Shown: one piece after another, positions 1-11,800 of the stretch
Position numbering within the stretch: the stretch's first letter is position 1
How the letters are laid out: every line of letters starts with the position of its first letter
Assembly: GCA_947561715.1 (NCBI GenBank)
Contig: OX387199.1
Span: 7,631,001 to 7,695,000, forward strand
Length of the DNA: 64,000 nucleotides
Direction: 5' to 3'
Origin: Ascidia mentula
Taxonomy: Eukaryota > Chordata > Ascidiacea > Phlebobranchia > Ascidiidae
Position numbers and translations under genes: made by a program
Notes under the pieces: model-generated
The model's input: the letters and a program-made list of their open reading frames with translations, nothing else
Databases searched by the model: none
What the model was told of the DNA's origin: nothing

Positions 1-1658
1 CAGTGGCAGAAAAGATTGGCGAAGCCCAAAGCGGAGACGCCACGTGCATAGATTCTATGGGGATATTCAAGACCTCACCGTGTGGAAGGAGGCGATCTCT
101 GCAAGTCACATGTTACGTTACTCTGATGCCACTGTCTCAAAATGGATCGGTAGGTTGGTTGCGAATTTGATTTCGTGAAAATTTGCTTGTAAACTTTTTG
201 ATCCAATTTGTTAACTAATTGTTACAGATTAAAGTCAGCTAGTTTATTAAAATAAGTTTGAAGTCGATGTTGCTCGCATTGGCACATTTGTTTCTGTCTA
301 GCTGACTTCAATCTGATTCATTTCTTAATAAATTGTTGTTTGTATAAAAACAATGCACAGTCGAGGGATACATTCTGTCACAATTAAAGAACCAGTCCCC
401 TTGACTAAATACTTCATTTAATAAATTGGTAGAGACAAACTTTTTTTTATACACCAACTTTGTATTGACAAAAAGTATCACTGTTTGCGATTTGCTGTAC
501 TGTTATGTCATGTTAGATTTCGTGTCTGTAAAAATTACTTTCAATTTATCACAGGCAACATTCAGCCGTGTGCACCAACCTGGCGATCATTCGGTTGTAA
601 ATGCTACAAGGTGTTTCCCACCCCACTTAACTTTAACAACGCGTGGGCAAACTGTGAGGAAGAGGGTGGCCGCTTGGTGGTGATAGACGAGATCCCAATC
701 CAACAGTTCGTGTGGACGCTTGTAGTGACGTCATCCGACCAGGATTATTGGATAGGTAGCTAGATTCCATTAGTGGTTAATTTGGGATAAATATTTTCGT
801 ATATCCTTCCATTTTCCTTTGGTAAATTGTATTATTTTGACGTGAAATTTGAAACATTTTTTTAGAACGTTTTCAAAAAGCCTATATAATGTTGCATATA
901 CGATAATGCTGTTTCGCAACAATGTCCAAAAAATTTCGTATTTATTAGCGCACAAGTTTGTCCAACCGCACTCACTATTGTATATATGGGTAGAATATCC
1001 GTCATTTCCTCCTAAAACTTTATTGAGGTTAATTTTGGCATTTGCATCCGATCTGCATGAGCCGGTCGCTGCTTAAGCCGTTGTATGTTACCATATGGAC
1101 CGAACCAAAAGTGAAACCTAAGTCAAATTTCGCCAGTAGCGACTTTCATTAAAAATGTTTTAGAAACTAAAACTGTTGGCTTCCTAGGGTTGAACGATAC
1201 TATGAACGAAAACGTCTGGAAATTTTCATCTGGTTCTGAACTCAACTACTTTATCGGACAGTGGAACAATTTTCCTGACAAGTAGGCTTAATTTATTAAG
1301 TAAAATAACACATTCGTGCCTTTGTTACAAAGTTATTCCATTAAATTCAAATGACTTCGTAATCTCGTGGCGATTCGCTTGTTTCTTTAAACACCTTGTT
1401 TACCTTAAACTTGAGTCGTTTGCCAATTACCGACATTGCTATACAATTCCATAACCCTGTCATTAAACTTCACATAGCTCTTTTTCGTTGCTGCTGTTCA
1501 GCTTTTTGACGCTATGTATTTTCAGATTCCCCGACAAGGAATACAAAACCGATGACTGCGCCGAACTGCGCAAGTTGTATGCTGGAAAATGGAACGACGC
1601 TAATTGTAACAAGTATAACTCATACATCTGCGAAAGGGACTCGACCATCTGTGCTTGA
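1..1658 (+). CDS. LamG/pentraxin-like plus C-type lectin domain protein (3' part)
   Basis: Four exons are read: 1-149 (5' cut by the window), 555-755, 1188-1281 and 1526-1658, all with GT/AG borders and matching phases (1, 1, 2). The first exon encodes the last strands of a concanavalin-like fold (YGDIQDLTVWKEAISASHML), as in LamG and pentraxin repeats. The rest is one C-type lectin domain: CAPTW opening, CEEEGGRLVVI, then DDCAELR, then WNDANC and YICER closing the disulfide pairs. The Ca2+-binding EPN/QPD and WND signatures are only partly kept (WND is present as WNDANC; no clear EPN), so sugar binding is uncertain. The protein is probably secreted, possibly a multi-domain recognition lectin; the N-terminus is outside the window. 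A polyadenylation signal follows at 1739. Confidence 0.85.
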
Positions 1659-1738
1659 ATTACACATTCACTCTGTCAGAAATTGATTTTTTGTATTATT
1701 TATGTTCATGTGGGGATGGCCATGCACTCTTTCGTGCC

Positions 1739-1744
1739 AATAAA
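1739..1744 (+). terminator. Polyadenylation signal AATAAA of the lectin gene
   Basis: AATAAA lies 80 bases after the lectin stop codon. Confidence 0.6.
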
Positions 1745-1942
1745 TCGCTTGAAATTGTGGTCTGGCATTGTTTTATTAAGCTTTACTTTATACCATTCAA
1801 ATTTCTTGTTGCGTTTATGACGACTTGCTTGCAACATGATACGACATTATAGTGAGCATATTATTGCCACATAATTGTGCTTTGTGTTAAATGTTGTCGG
1901 TATTCGAAAACTCAACCTTCCCAATATATAGAAATCTAACCA

Positions 1943-2524
1943 ATGGCAACACAAGGTAGCTACGCTAAACATTTAACACCAAAATGTATGGAAGTTGATG
2001 GGGGCTGTAGATCGGGTTTATACAAACCAGCAAGCTGTTACAACAGCACATGCTTTGACACAGTGAACGCTAATTTCAACCGTGCTTTCTATCAGGATGC
2101 AGGATATGTGTTGTCGGCACGCCATGATTTGGGAAGGCGATTATATGCTCATCCTCTGGCTTCGGGTACATCCGAAATTGTAAGGAAGGAACGTACTGCA
2201 ACAACCACGAAAGAACCAGACTTTCCAGGGGATAACTGCAAAACAGACCTTGCAGCAGATCTACACTTTAAAAACACTTCCACGTGGAACTCGCATTCAC
2301 GAACCAAGTTTACTGATAAATTAAAACGAGATTGTGGTTGGTGTGATGTATGCTTTCTATTTTTGCATCGCCTTTTGATTCTGTTGAAAAAAATTCAATT
2401 CAAAACCAGGTCGGAACGTAGGCCTACACCACAAACAGGGCGCAAACGGTTTGTCAAATCAACGTTTCGCGCCAAGCCTTTGCCCACCACTGATATGCCG
2501 CCTAGTATAGAATTGCGCGTCTAA
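1943..2524 (+). CDS. Unrecognised open reading frame, 193 codons
   Basis: A true ATG at 1943 opens 193 codons, long for chance in DNA this AT-rich. The product is Cys-containing in its first third (KCMEVDGGCR, CYNSTCFD), has a short hydrophobic stretch near residues 136-148 (CFLFLHRLLILL) and a basic tail. I recognise no family. No splice sites are needed to read it, but it could be one exon of a spliced gene. Its 3' end overlaps another open frame that starts at 2506 and ends in a strong donor, so the two may be one exon broken by a one-base frame change. It could also be fortuitous. Confidence 0.35.
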   Translation: MATQGSYAKHLTPKCMEVDGGCRSGLYKPASCYNSTCFDTVNANFNRAFYQDAGYVLSARHDLGRRLYAHPLASGTSEIVRKERTATTTKEPDFPGDNCKTDLAADLHFKNTSTWNSHSRTKFTDKLKRDCGWCDVCFLFLHRLLILLKKIQFKTRSERRPTPQTGRKRFVKSTFRAKPLPTTDMPPSIELRV

Positions 2525-2682
2525 ATTCAACAGACCGCACTGACATCGCCATTCTGATGGCTTTCCGGAGTAAAAGCACCTTTCACAGCGATAGGCAACC
2601 ACTGGTGCAGGGCGTTTCATTTAGGCGTCCACCTGCAACCAACAACGAAGCGACCTCGTCCAACAGCAACCGCTGCGCAGTG
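2506..2682 (+). CDS. Possible exon ending in a consensus splice donor
   Basis: This frame is open from 2506. It has an ATG at 2557 (MAFRSKSTFHSDRQPLVQG) and ends in phase 0 at a perfect GTAAGT donor (2683-2688). The encoded peptide is Ser/Arg/Asn-rich and matches no family I know. It could be the first exon of an unseen gene, a far-upstream exon of the gene at 8893, or the continuation of the 1943 frame. No matching downstream exon was found with confidence. Confidence 0.3.
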
Positions 2683-2940
2683 GTAAGTAAACATTTGTGT
2701 ATTTTGTGTTGTTTATTTTAACAGTTTCGGTGGTGGTTGATTCATCACTTTAATTTGGAACTTGTTCCTTTGTTACGAAACATGTTGGTGACGACACAAA
2801 GCCCAAATAGTTGCTGTGGAAAAGATGTTTGTGGCCTTGCAAACTTGTCAAGTCGTTTATGCTATCTATCTATTTTGTGCCCTCAATCAAAAACAGTCAA
2901 CAACTTTCGCAGTGACGAGGCTGAAATGGCTGAAATGTTG

Positions 2941-2964
2941 TATCTATCTATCTATCTATCTATC
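2941..2964. repeat. (TATC)6 microsatellite
   Basis: Six perfect tandem TATC units; a shorter impure run occurs about 80 bases upstream. Confidence 0.95.
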
Positions 2965-5900
2965 ATAATGTCACATGCTGTATTGTGATGTCTTTCAAAG
3001 CTGTAACTGACTAACTAGGCCTGTCAGTGCCAACTTCCATTTTGCCAGCAAACTAACAGCTGTACAATTAAAGTCGTGGTTGAATAGGTGCCAAAATCAG
3101 CATTCGTGCAACAATTTGGGAATATTACAAAGATCAATGATTTACACTAACACAAAGAGGTGAAAATGGTGCCGGTATATAACGCGCCCGCACCGCGGAA
3201 GTTCTTGTTTGGGTTTATAACTGACTCTATCATAGATCAGGATGTAACAATTAAGTTCGCTATTAAAGCTGTGGCTGGTGTAAGGGGCAGTGCGTGTTTG
3301 TGGTTGCGCAACAATAAGGCAAAGAATTGTTCGCGAAGGTTGCGCAATCTGCGAACTGTCAGCTGATCGGATTTAAATGTTCATTACTTGACAAAATCAG
3401 GGATAAGTTAAATCTGAAGGGCATGTGTTTGCTTTATGCTGTTAAGAATAGTAGCCCCAATGTCTGCTGCAGTAGCCACATTAGAATGTTGCATTGTGAT
3501 ATGTTTCAATTAATTAGATTGCTTGTGCTGCTTTGTTCATAGCTACCTATTTTGTTTCCTACTATTTTTTGGCAGGCCTATGGTTTTCTGTCTTTCACAA
3601 AAGGGAATCCAAAACATGTATCAATGCCCGTGGCCTTATTTGGTAAAATGTATAATGAGTCTGCTAAGGCGAAACTAACTTTCAGCTGTTAAATTTTACT
3701 GCTAGGAAACAATGCAAAGTATGCTTTGAAAATTATGTACATTTGACAGAATGGATTGTGTGGTTTTTGTGCTATGAGCGGTTTCTCCCAATCCCGATCC
3801 TATTTCGTCAACCAATTACCATAGCCAGTCGTTTGCATCGATTATAATGAGCGTCCGCGCCAATTCCACGATACGATTTTGTCTAGTTTTGCATGCTCCC
3901 GCCAGCATTAGCATGCAAACCGGTCAATTGTAGTCGCCATTAAAGATACAGCACTGCTTGTACTATGCACAATGTAGCCATTTACATGCACCCTTGTAGG
4001 CCAATGAACATAGAAAAGACCAGGGCATCAAAAAGAGACACAATGGAATATTTTGCTGTACATATACTAACTGCATAGGGCGGCGGACAATGGAGTATGG
4101 AATGCACGTAAAGATGTGAAAGTACCGTGCGTTATCAAACAGGAAAGTGCGCTCACGATCCCGGAAGGTCCTTTGTTTACGATTATAAGTCTCCACAGCT
4201 TAGTTAAAGGCTGGGTTACGTTAACTGCTGGTACTTAGCTATATCGCAAATGACACCACAGCAGTCCGTATTTTGTCACACGTATTATGTACTGAGTTGC
4301 CAAAATTGCAAACAAACGATATCCTAGGTGGCGCCAAAGAGTTGCCTGTTTCACTCAACGTTATTTTTTCTATTTTCACTTTCTGTTGCAAAACATACGC
4401 TAGGGGTCCGACGAAGAATTGCTATAGAGTAAGTATAAGTTTTCCTATTGCGTGGATTGTTATGGTAACAGCTTATGTCCAACCTAAATAAATATTGCCT
4501 ATGGGATTCGGTGATTGGGATGTGCGGACAGTGGCCCCTTTCCGGTGTCAGGTTACGTCGCGTAATGATTCGTGGGTTCGCCCCTCTATGCGTTTTTTCA
4601 CAGCAGGTAACAATGGTAAAATGAGCCAAGATGTGCGGGTTCCTGATGCTAAAAGCATCTAACCCGAGTGGGATGGACCACATTTAAACTGCAGCGCCGC
4701 GCTGATATAAACGCATCAACAAGCCCACAGTGGCCTATTACGTTGTTCTGTTTACGGATATCGACGTTCGAGGCCCCGTGACGTCATCGGTTCCGGGATC
4801 CCACGCGTGAAATCGTCAGCAATTTTAATCAAAACATCTGCGTGTCTTTTCCACAACAGTGCATGTCACGATTGCAAGTAATGCAAACAGTGCGAGAGGG
4901 CGATCAGTACACGACCCGATTGCCTGCTGTTGCCACAACAAGGTTACACTGGAACCCGTTTTAGTTTGCGAATTGTTAATTCGTGAGCGCGCTTCGGATT
5001 TTGGCAGAAATTTACCCGGAAGTTGCTTCCTCCCAGAGCGAAACATTGTATCCTCAGACCTTGCCCCGTGTTATGAAACCCAGGCAACACTGTCTGTTGC
5101 TGACAATGTACTGAAATATGAGCATTCACTGTAAACGTAAACGTTCCATTCACGGGAAGAAATCACATAATTTACGACGAATATAAATAGATTGTTTACA
5201 ATAAGTGAAGACATGTGTTATTCATGTTTCTGTTGTTGTAAATATTATGCGATTACAAAACTTCTAAGCTTTGATTGCATTCGTCTGCACACACGCGAGG
5301 CCTAACGAGCAAAGGTTTCCTTTAAACGTCAACGGCCTAGCGTGCCCTTATTTGGCTTTCAGGCAAATGCCCAGTGATGGGGGTTCCACAATTCGTGATA
5401 GCAATCATACTGGACAATTATCCAAACACCAAAGTCAAAACGCAAGTTCCATTGCTGATTTATTTTCTTTCTTGAACAAAACCCCTCGAAACCCCAGGAA
5501 GTATCGTTTGCTTGTCACTAAAACATAACTAGTTCGTTTCAAATGGATCGTTTTGTAGAAGGAAGTTGACTGCTTGGTTGGCAGGCGTATCAGGTAGAAG
5601 CAAAAGGGCCCCCGAGAGAGCAGCTACTTCGCCACACAAGCGCACTTTCCATTCGGGAAGACGGGTCGACATTTTCCGCCGCTAACCAAAACAGTAAGCG
5701 AGCGATTGCTTAATGTGGCGAGCACGGGTGTCGTGGAGGCGAGCGGACGTCGCGTTTCCGGCTCTACTGAGTCACGGCCCGACAACAGACACAAGACAGC
5801 AGGGTGCATGGCACATCGCGCAGGCAAGCAGGTCGACGGTGGGCTGTGTGTGAGATTGAAGAAACTGACAGCAGTCGTTATAAGCCACTGCTTCAGTCGG

Positions 5901-7493
5901 TGTGCCAGGCAGTTGTCATAAGACGTTCACGCAGGAGTTATCCGGTAAGAACAGCAGTGAGTGGTAGAAACATGGTCGAAGTTAGTATAGCTCTGGGAAG
6001 TGTTATATCTCTTTCCGGGTAACTGCGCATTTTCATTGGCTTTGTATGGGGTTAATGCCTACAGTGACAACGAAGTCGGTAAGGCAACGTTTTACTGAAC
6101 ATTTGATTTAAAACTGAATGTGTCGGAAATGCCTTACAACGAAAAGGCTAGGCCACCACGTACTCCTTAAAGTTATTTAGTCCTCCGTTATAACCGCCAA
6201 GCTGGGCAACAAAATGCGTCATAATGTTTAGTATGCGTCGACATGTACGAAAAATCCCGGCTTCTGTTTGAAAGTTCTTGTTTAAAACTTCGGCAGAGGA
6301 GATGACATAGTTAGCAGTCCTTGACGGACGTTACGTATAGCTTATACGTTGCATCGCAGGCGGCTTGCGTCGTCTCGCGATAGGAAGATGCTCCATCCGG
6401 TGGAAGCTCCTTTTTCTGTTATTTATCTCTCTCGCTTATGGCTCCGCGCGCCTTTCCTTTTTCTTTCTTTTCTCTTTCGTGCAGAAGCGCGCGTGAAACA
6501 GAGAGGAAAGTGGGTGTGACAAATAATGGCACGATATGCCTAAGCAGAAACAAAGAGGCCGTCGTGCACTGTGCAGTCGCTTACAACCTCTCAGCTGAGC
6601 GGAGGTAGTTTGATTTGCAGAGCGAAGATGGTCAGACGTTGTGGTGAGGCCATAGCGAATTCAACGACCCGGCGTATAGGTGGATTTGAAACAGTGATCA
6701 GTACTACAGTTTGCTGAACAGTGTTAGTTGTCTTCTGACACAATCCCGGCACGGTAACCGTCCTCTTTTGGTGCAAGGAGTCCATTGCGTAACATCTAGC
6801 ACCATTAGAAAATGGTAATTTTTACTGGGAACTCTCAACGGCCAAGTTTATATTTACGCTGAGAACTGTGATTTGTACTTAAAACTATAACTGAATTTAG
6901 TTAATGACAGAGCTTAATCGCGAGTTATAAAAACAGAAATACAGACCGCCAACAGTTAAACGTCTGCTGCTAACCAAAACAAAGCGTCCTTCCTGTAAAG
7001 CTGTAATATAAAACACCACCCTGCACATCCACCTGGTGGCGCTGTCGCGACGCCTTGGAAAATCCAAACCTACTGGATCCAGGCTCGTGGCTTATTGAAG
7101 ACAAAGGGATGAAATATGTAAGTGTTACCTTCAGGTACTTAATCCTACATGAACAACCGATGATAATTGTTAGACCTAGGCCTATATGCATAAATGTGAT
7201 GCTTTTTAGTTAAAAATCACTATAAAAGAGACTTGGTTGATATAATTAAAGTGATTCCGATAAGCACAAATCGATGGTTTATGATTAGAATGTATGCAAG
7301 TTACTAAAATTTAACTTTTGTGCAGTAATTATAAAAAATAAACGCTAATGCAGTATGTAACGATTTACCACAAAAACGTATGGTGGTCTATTGACCATAT
7401 TAAAATAGTGTCCTTTTAACCAAACACTGTGATGACAACAGTTTTAAAAGTCTGTCTTATCTGTCAAGGAAGCTGCGAAACAACGAACAAGGA

Positions 7494-7509
7494 AGAGAGA
7501 GAGAGAGAG
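7494..7509. repeat. (AG)8 microsatellite
   Basis: Eight perfect AG dinucleotide units in tandem. Confidence 0.9.
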
Positions 7510-8892
7510 CGGACGCACGACTTTCATGAGGCGGTTTGCGTCACACCACGGGTTGGAGTGTATTGTAGCAACGCGTATTAACGTCAGAAAAACGACCAAC
7601 CAACCTATACCGTTTTCAAACTAATGAATGGTTTGACCAATAAATAACTTGAAAACTAGACAGTGTGTATACGCTTGCGACTAAAGTGTTATAGCGAGAG
7701 TTCATCATTTACATATGCCTGCGTCACAAAACACCATACGCTCTGCGAAGCGCTTCCGTTGTTCGCTGCAAGTGAACGAAATACAACACATGTTTTAAAT
7801 TTCTGTTTATTTATTTAACAATTTTGTTCTTGAATAATGCCATTTGTGTTCATAGACTATAAAATAAAAAGCTGGCACACAAATATTGAAAAGGCGGATC
7901 TGTTACAGCTTACGTTAATTATCACGTTTTCCACGTTTATTTTCGTTACAGAGTCCATGTGTCATTTAGGTTGTTGCTTTTTCAATAATAGTCGATGTGT
8001 GCTTGTATTTTACGTGTTGTTTTCGCCGTTTTGTTGCTTTTATTCTTTGAATTCACTATTCGTACATTTGCGAGCTTCCTAATACAAAATTCAAAAAAAC
8101 TTTTTTGTAGATGTGTTTGATTAATAGTCAGCGTGTTTTCTTAACTTTTTTTTATGGGGTTGGCAGTTTTGACAACTGAAAATGATTCTGATTTCCTCAG
8201 GCGAGAGCACTATAAAAAAACACTTAAATCGCGTAATGAAGCGGTTGTCGCACAAGCGCGTCGTCAAGGACCATACGCCGTGAAGCGCTTTTGCGTCCCG
8301 TGCAATTGTGCGATGGTGCAATTTTAAGGGGCGGGATAGCTTTCAGAATAAACGACAGTGCTAATTTAAACTGTGTAGAAGTCACATTGAATCGTAGTAA
8401 ATACTTCTAATTTCCATAGATTGTCATTGAGGCACATTAAAGCCTGGAAAGAGTTGTTTGTCCAAGCGCCACAAAATTAAACGGGCATCGCCTATTTACA
8501 GCAGAGCTTTTGTTGACTGGGGCACCTGACAGATTAGCTTTCAAATCATTCAGTCTGACTTTGAAGACGAACAATTCCATAGGAGCAACCTGAATACGGC
8601 GTCTTATCGCATGGATGGCAATGGAAGGTAAAATTGATAAATTAAGTTTTGTATCGTTGTCTGTCCATTGTAAAAACACGATTGCTGTGGCAAAAATGAA
8701 AAGCATTCATGTGTCAATGAACAATGCCTAACAGCACCTTTGTGGCTGAAATTCTGATCACAATATGATATGGTAGTTGGGATGACAATAACTGTTCTTT
8801 GTGGGACATTTCTATGTATTGAAATAATGGCTGTCATTTGAGGGATATGCGATGCAGCTGAACATGCTGGAATACAAACTGAAATAGTAAGT

Positions 8893-11800
8893 ATGTCAGA
8901 GAGTCCAACAAAATCAGCTAAACGGGTAGTGATTAGGATTGACCCTGTCCCAGTCATAAAAGTTCAGGGTGATGTGCAAGATGGTTATAGTAGTGACTCC
9001 CCAGATATTTTTGAAAGTAAGTATTCAGTCATTCTGATGTTTGTAACATATCTTTTTATGAACTGCAAGATAAGATGTGTTACTTACACTGTACAATTGG
9101 CTCACAGGAAAAAAATCATCATTAAAACCAAGTCGGCGCCAGTCTATGATAACTGTCACCACACCATCATCACAAATTAAGCATGTTACACTGAGGCGTC
9201 TTTCTGGACCCACAAGTGAAGTTGATTATAACCAACAAAGTCCTACCTCTGCCTCTCACCCTTTGGACGACTTGTCTATGCAAGAAGAAAATGAGGAAAC
9301 TGAGGTCACACCATATCACCATCAGGTATAAATTTAACACTTTTTGGAAAAACTGTGCCTCACTTTTCAAAATACACGAACTACAAACAGTGACATTATT
9401 TAGTGTAAGTTGTTACATACCAAGCAGTTTGCATTCCATTGATTGTCTTGCTTTTTGTCCAAAATCATCAAGTTGTTTAACTATATAACACATTTTTGTC
9501 AAATGTGTTTAAATGCAATTTAAAATTATAATGCATCCATGCTAGGTGTTGTATGAACTACTTGGAGCTGATAAGGCAGAATCGATTTTAAACCCAAAAA
9601 TGGAGGAGCCAGCTAAAAAAGAAGAGAGCAAATCGGAGCACAGACACAGACGGAAGTTGCCAACTGGTAGTTTTCTTTGATTACACTAAAATTTACAAGA
9701 ACTTTAGTTCATAAATAAATGCCCCATAATGGTAGATATATTAATATTCCAAACAATGAGCTCATGTCTGGGACTTTGGTTTTTGCAGTGGACACAGGGC
9801 TGGGTGCAGATGCACTGTGGAAAATATTGAAACAAGAATCGGAGAGAAAACTTGCAACAATGGATAACAAAATACCCATAGACTGGAAGGTAAACACTTA
9901 CTAAATATTCCATAATCTTCATGTGAATTCCAATACATTTACATATCCTCTAAAAAATTTTCAGTTTTTGACTTGTTGTAAAGGGGTTTACTATACATGT
10001 GGTTGCAAATTTCAATGATCTTGTACCACTGTAATACCTCTGTTAACCACCGGCTAACTACAGTGATGACGTCATAGTGCTTATCTAAAACGTATTGAGA
10101 ATAGGATTTTGGCAATTGTAACTCATCAAAACATCTGACAAACAGAATGTCCCTACTACTCAAGCCTTGAATTTTTCTGATTAAATCAACTTACCTTACG
10201 ACGGCGACATAATCTCTATCTTATTCTTGCAAACGGTTTGCTTGAAATGAATATGCTTCTACCTCACTTTCTTTGTCGAGTGTTACGTCACAACCACTAT
10301 AAAGCTCCAGTCAAATATGAGTGACATTGGTTGGTTTTAGTGAGACACTTTTAAAGTCACAAGCAAATTAAACCAGGTAAATTGTGAACGCGTGTTACTG
10401 TTGAGATGGTATTACAAGGGGTATGTATGCAAGTAATGTGGTTATTGTCTTTGGCAAAATTATAGCTGTAAATATAGTTTAGAATACATGGGATCATAGA
10501 AGATGATTTGCCAAACAGTAATGCAATTGATGTTGTTTTGTTGCTTTAAATATAACTTGGTGGGCCACATGATCAGTCACGGGGCATGCAGCACGGTCGT
10601 GGCTCAGAGTCACTAAATATGTAATGTCAAGTAAAGTTGCGAAAACGACAGGAAAGGTTTGCGTCGTAACGATGCCTGCGTTCATTTGACGAACACGGAA
10701 ATGATTTGGTAAAATCACGACTGGCTAGGCGCAAGTTTTGCACGTTTTTCGACGTTTTTGTATTCTTGATTAGCACGAGTTGTCCCCGTTGTGTGATTGA
10801 TGTCATTCCGTGGTTAACAGCACTTAATTTAAGCCGTGCACGAATCAGCTAAAATGCCCGAACCTCGTGTCCCAAAAGGCAAATTAAAAAAAAAACTAAA
10901 TATTTGTGTTCGCATTTTCACAGGTCTCATACGGCGCGTTTTTGCGTGAAAGCATCAACGCAAACAGAGTGATTGTGCATCGCAGTTTCACTGAACATAC
11001 CGACGTTCCAGAGCTTGGCAAACTCTTGGACAGGCGATACCAGGTGGGGTCTAGCAGTCTTCCAGTACAATATATTATATAAGATGAGTTTATATAAATT
11101 TTGTAGACAAGATTAAAACGACACGTAGCTGTTGAGCTTTGGGAATTGTTGAAATACTACAGAATAAAAAAAAATACAGAATTCATAGGGATAGCAAAAC
11201 AAAAGTACCCCCCATACAACCCCAAAGGCTTTTCTGAGTAATGTTCACTTGATTCATATGAATGTGCAATTTACATTCTCAGCCATAAACGGGTTGGCGC
11301 GTACAAGTAGTGAATAATTTCTACTATATTGCCACCCATTCCCATCATTCCAAACGTTATAGCGTGAAACCTACAAATGACATCTCTTGTGTTTACCATA
11401 AATTCGACATGCTGTAACTGTGCAACAGATGTTTGCAATATGATTAACTGAGTCACGTTTAAAGAAAAGCAGGCGGCATGCCACACGGCACCACCACAGT
11501 GTGCCGTGATTTCATTTCCGCCGTGATGTGTATGCCCACGCCGCATTGATTAAAACAACAGGCAAAACATATTTTGTCGTGAAGTGACTTCACCCCGCAC
11601 TTGTTTACCATATAGGGACCGTGCACTTAGTTGTTTCTAAACAAAGCACTAAACGTGCTCTAAAAGGTCAACTGAAGGCTATACATTGCGACAAAAGTTA
11701 TATCATTGCGATAACAATTGACTAAATACATTCAAAGAAACGTTAAGACAACATTTTCCAAAATTGCGTCGTCTCTTGTCTCTCGAAATTCTTGCACAAC

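Larger units (their letters stand above)
2683..8892. other. 6.2 kb without a supported gene
   Basis: No exon chain with family similarity was found. The stretch holds two microsatellites, a GC-richer block around 5600-5970 with several short overlapping open frames and a GTAAGA donor at 5946, and a pyrimidine-rich block near 6410-6480. The GC-richer block could be a promoter or CpG-dense region, or an orphan exon. The last kilobase presumably holds the promoter of the gene starting at 8893. Confidence 0.4.

Noticed and set aside
3160..3366. 68-codon ATG frame
   Set aside because: No splice sites, no similarity, and length within chance expectation.
4540..4600. tRNA-like T-arm string GGTTCGCCCC
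   Set aside because: No matching A box, anticodon arm or acceptor stem could be folded around it.
5600..5970. GC-richer block with overlapping open frames, possible exon
   Set aside because: Several frames are open at once, none is recognisable and no partner exon in matching phase was found; more likely a CpG-rich regulatory stretch.
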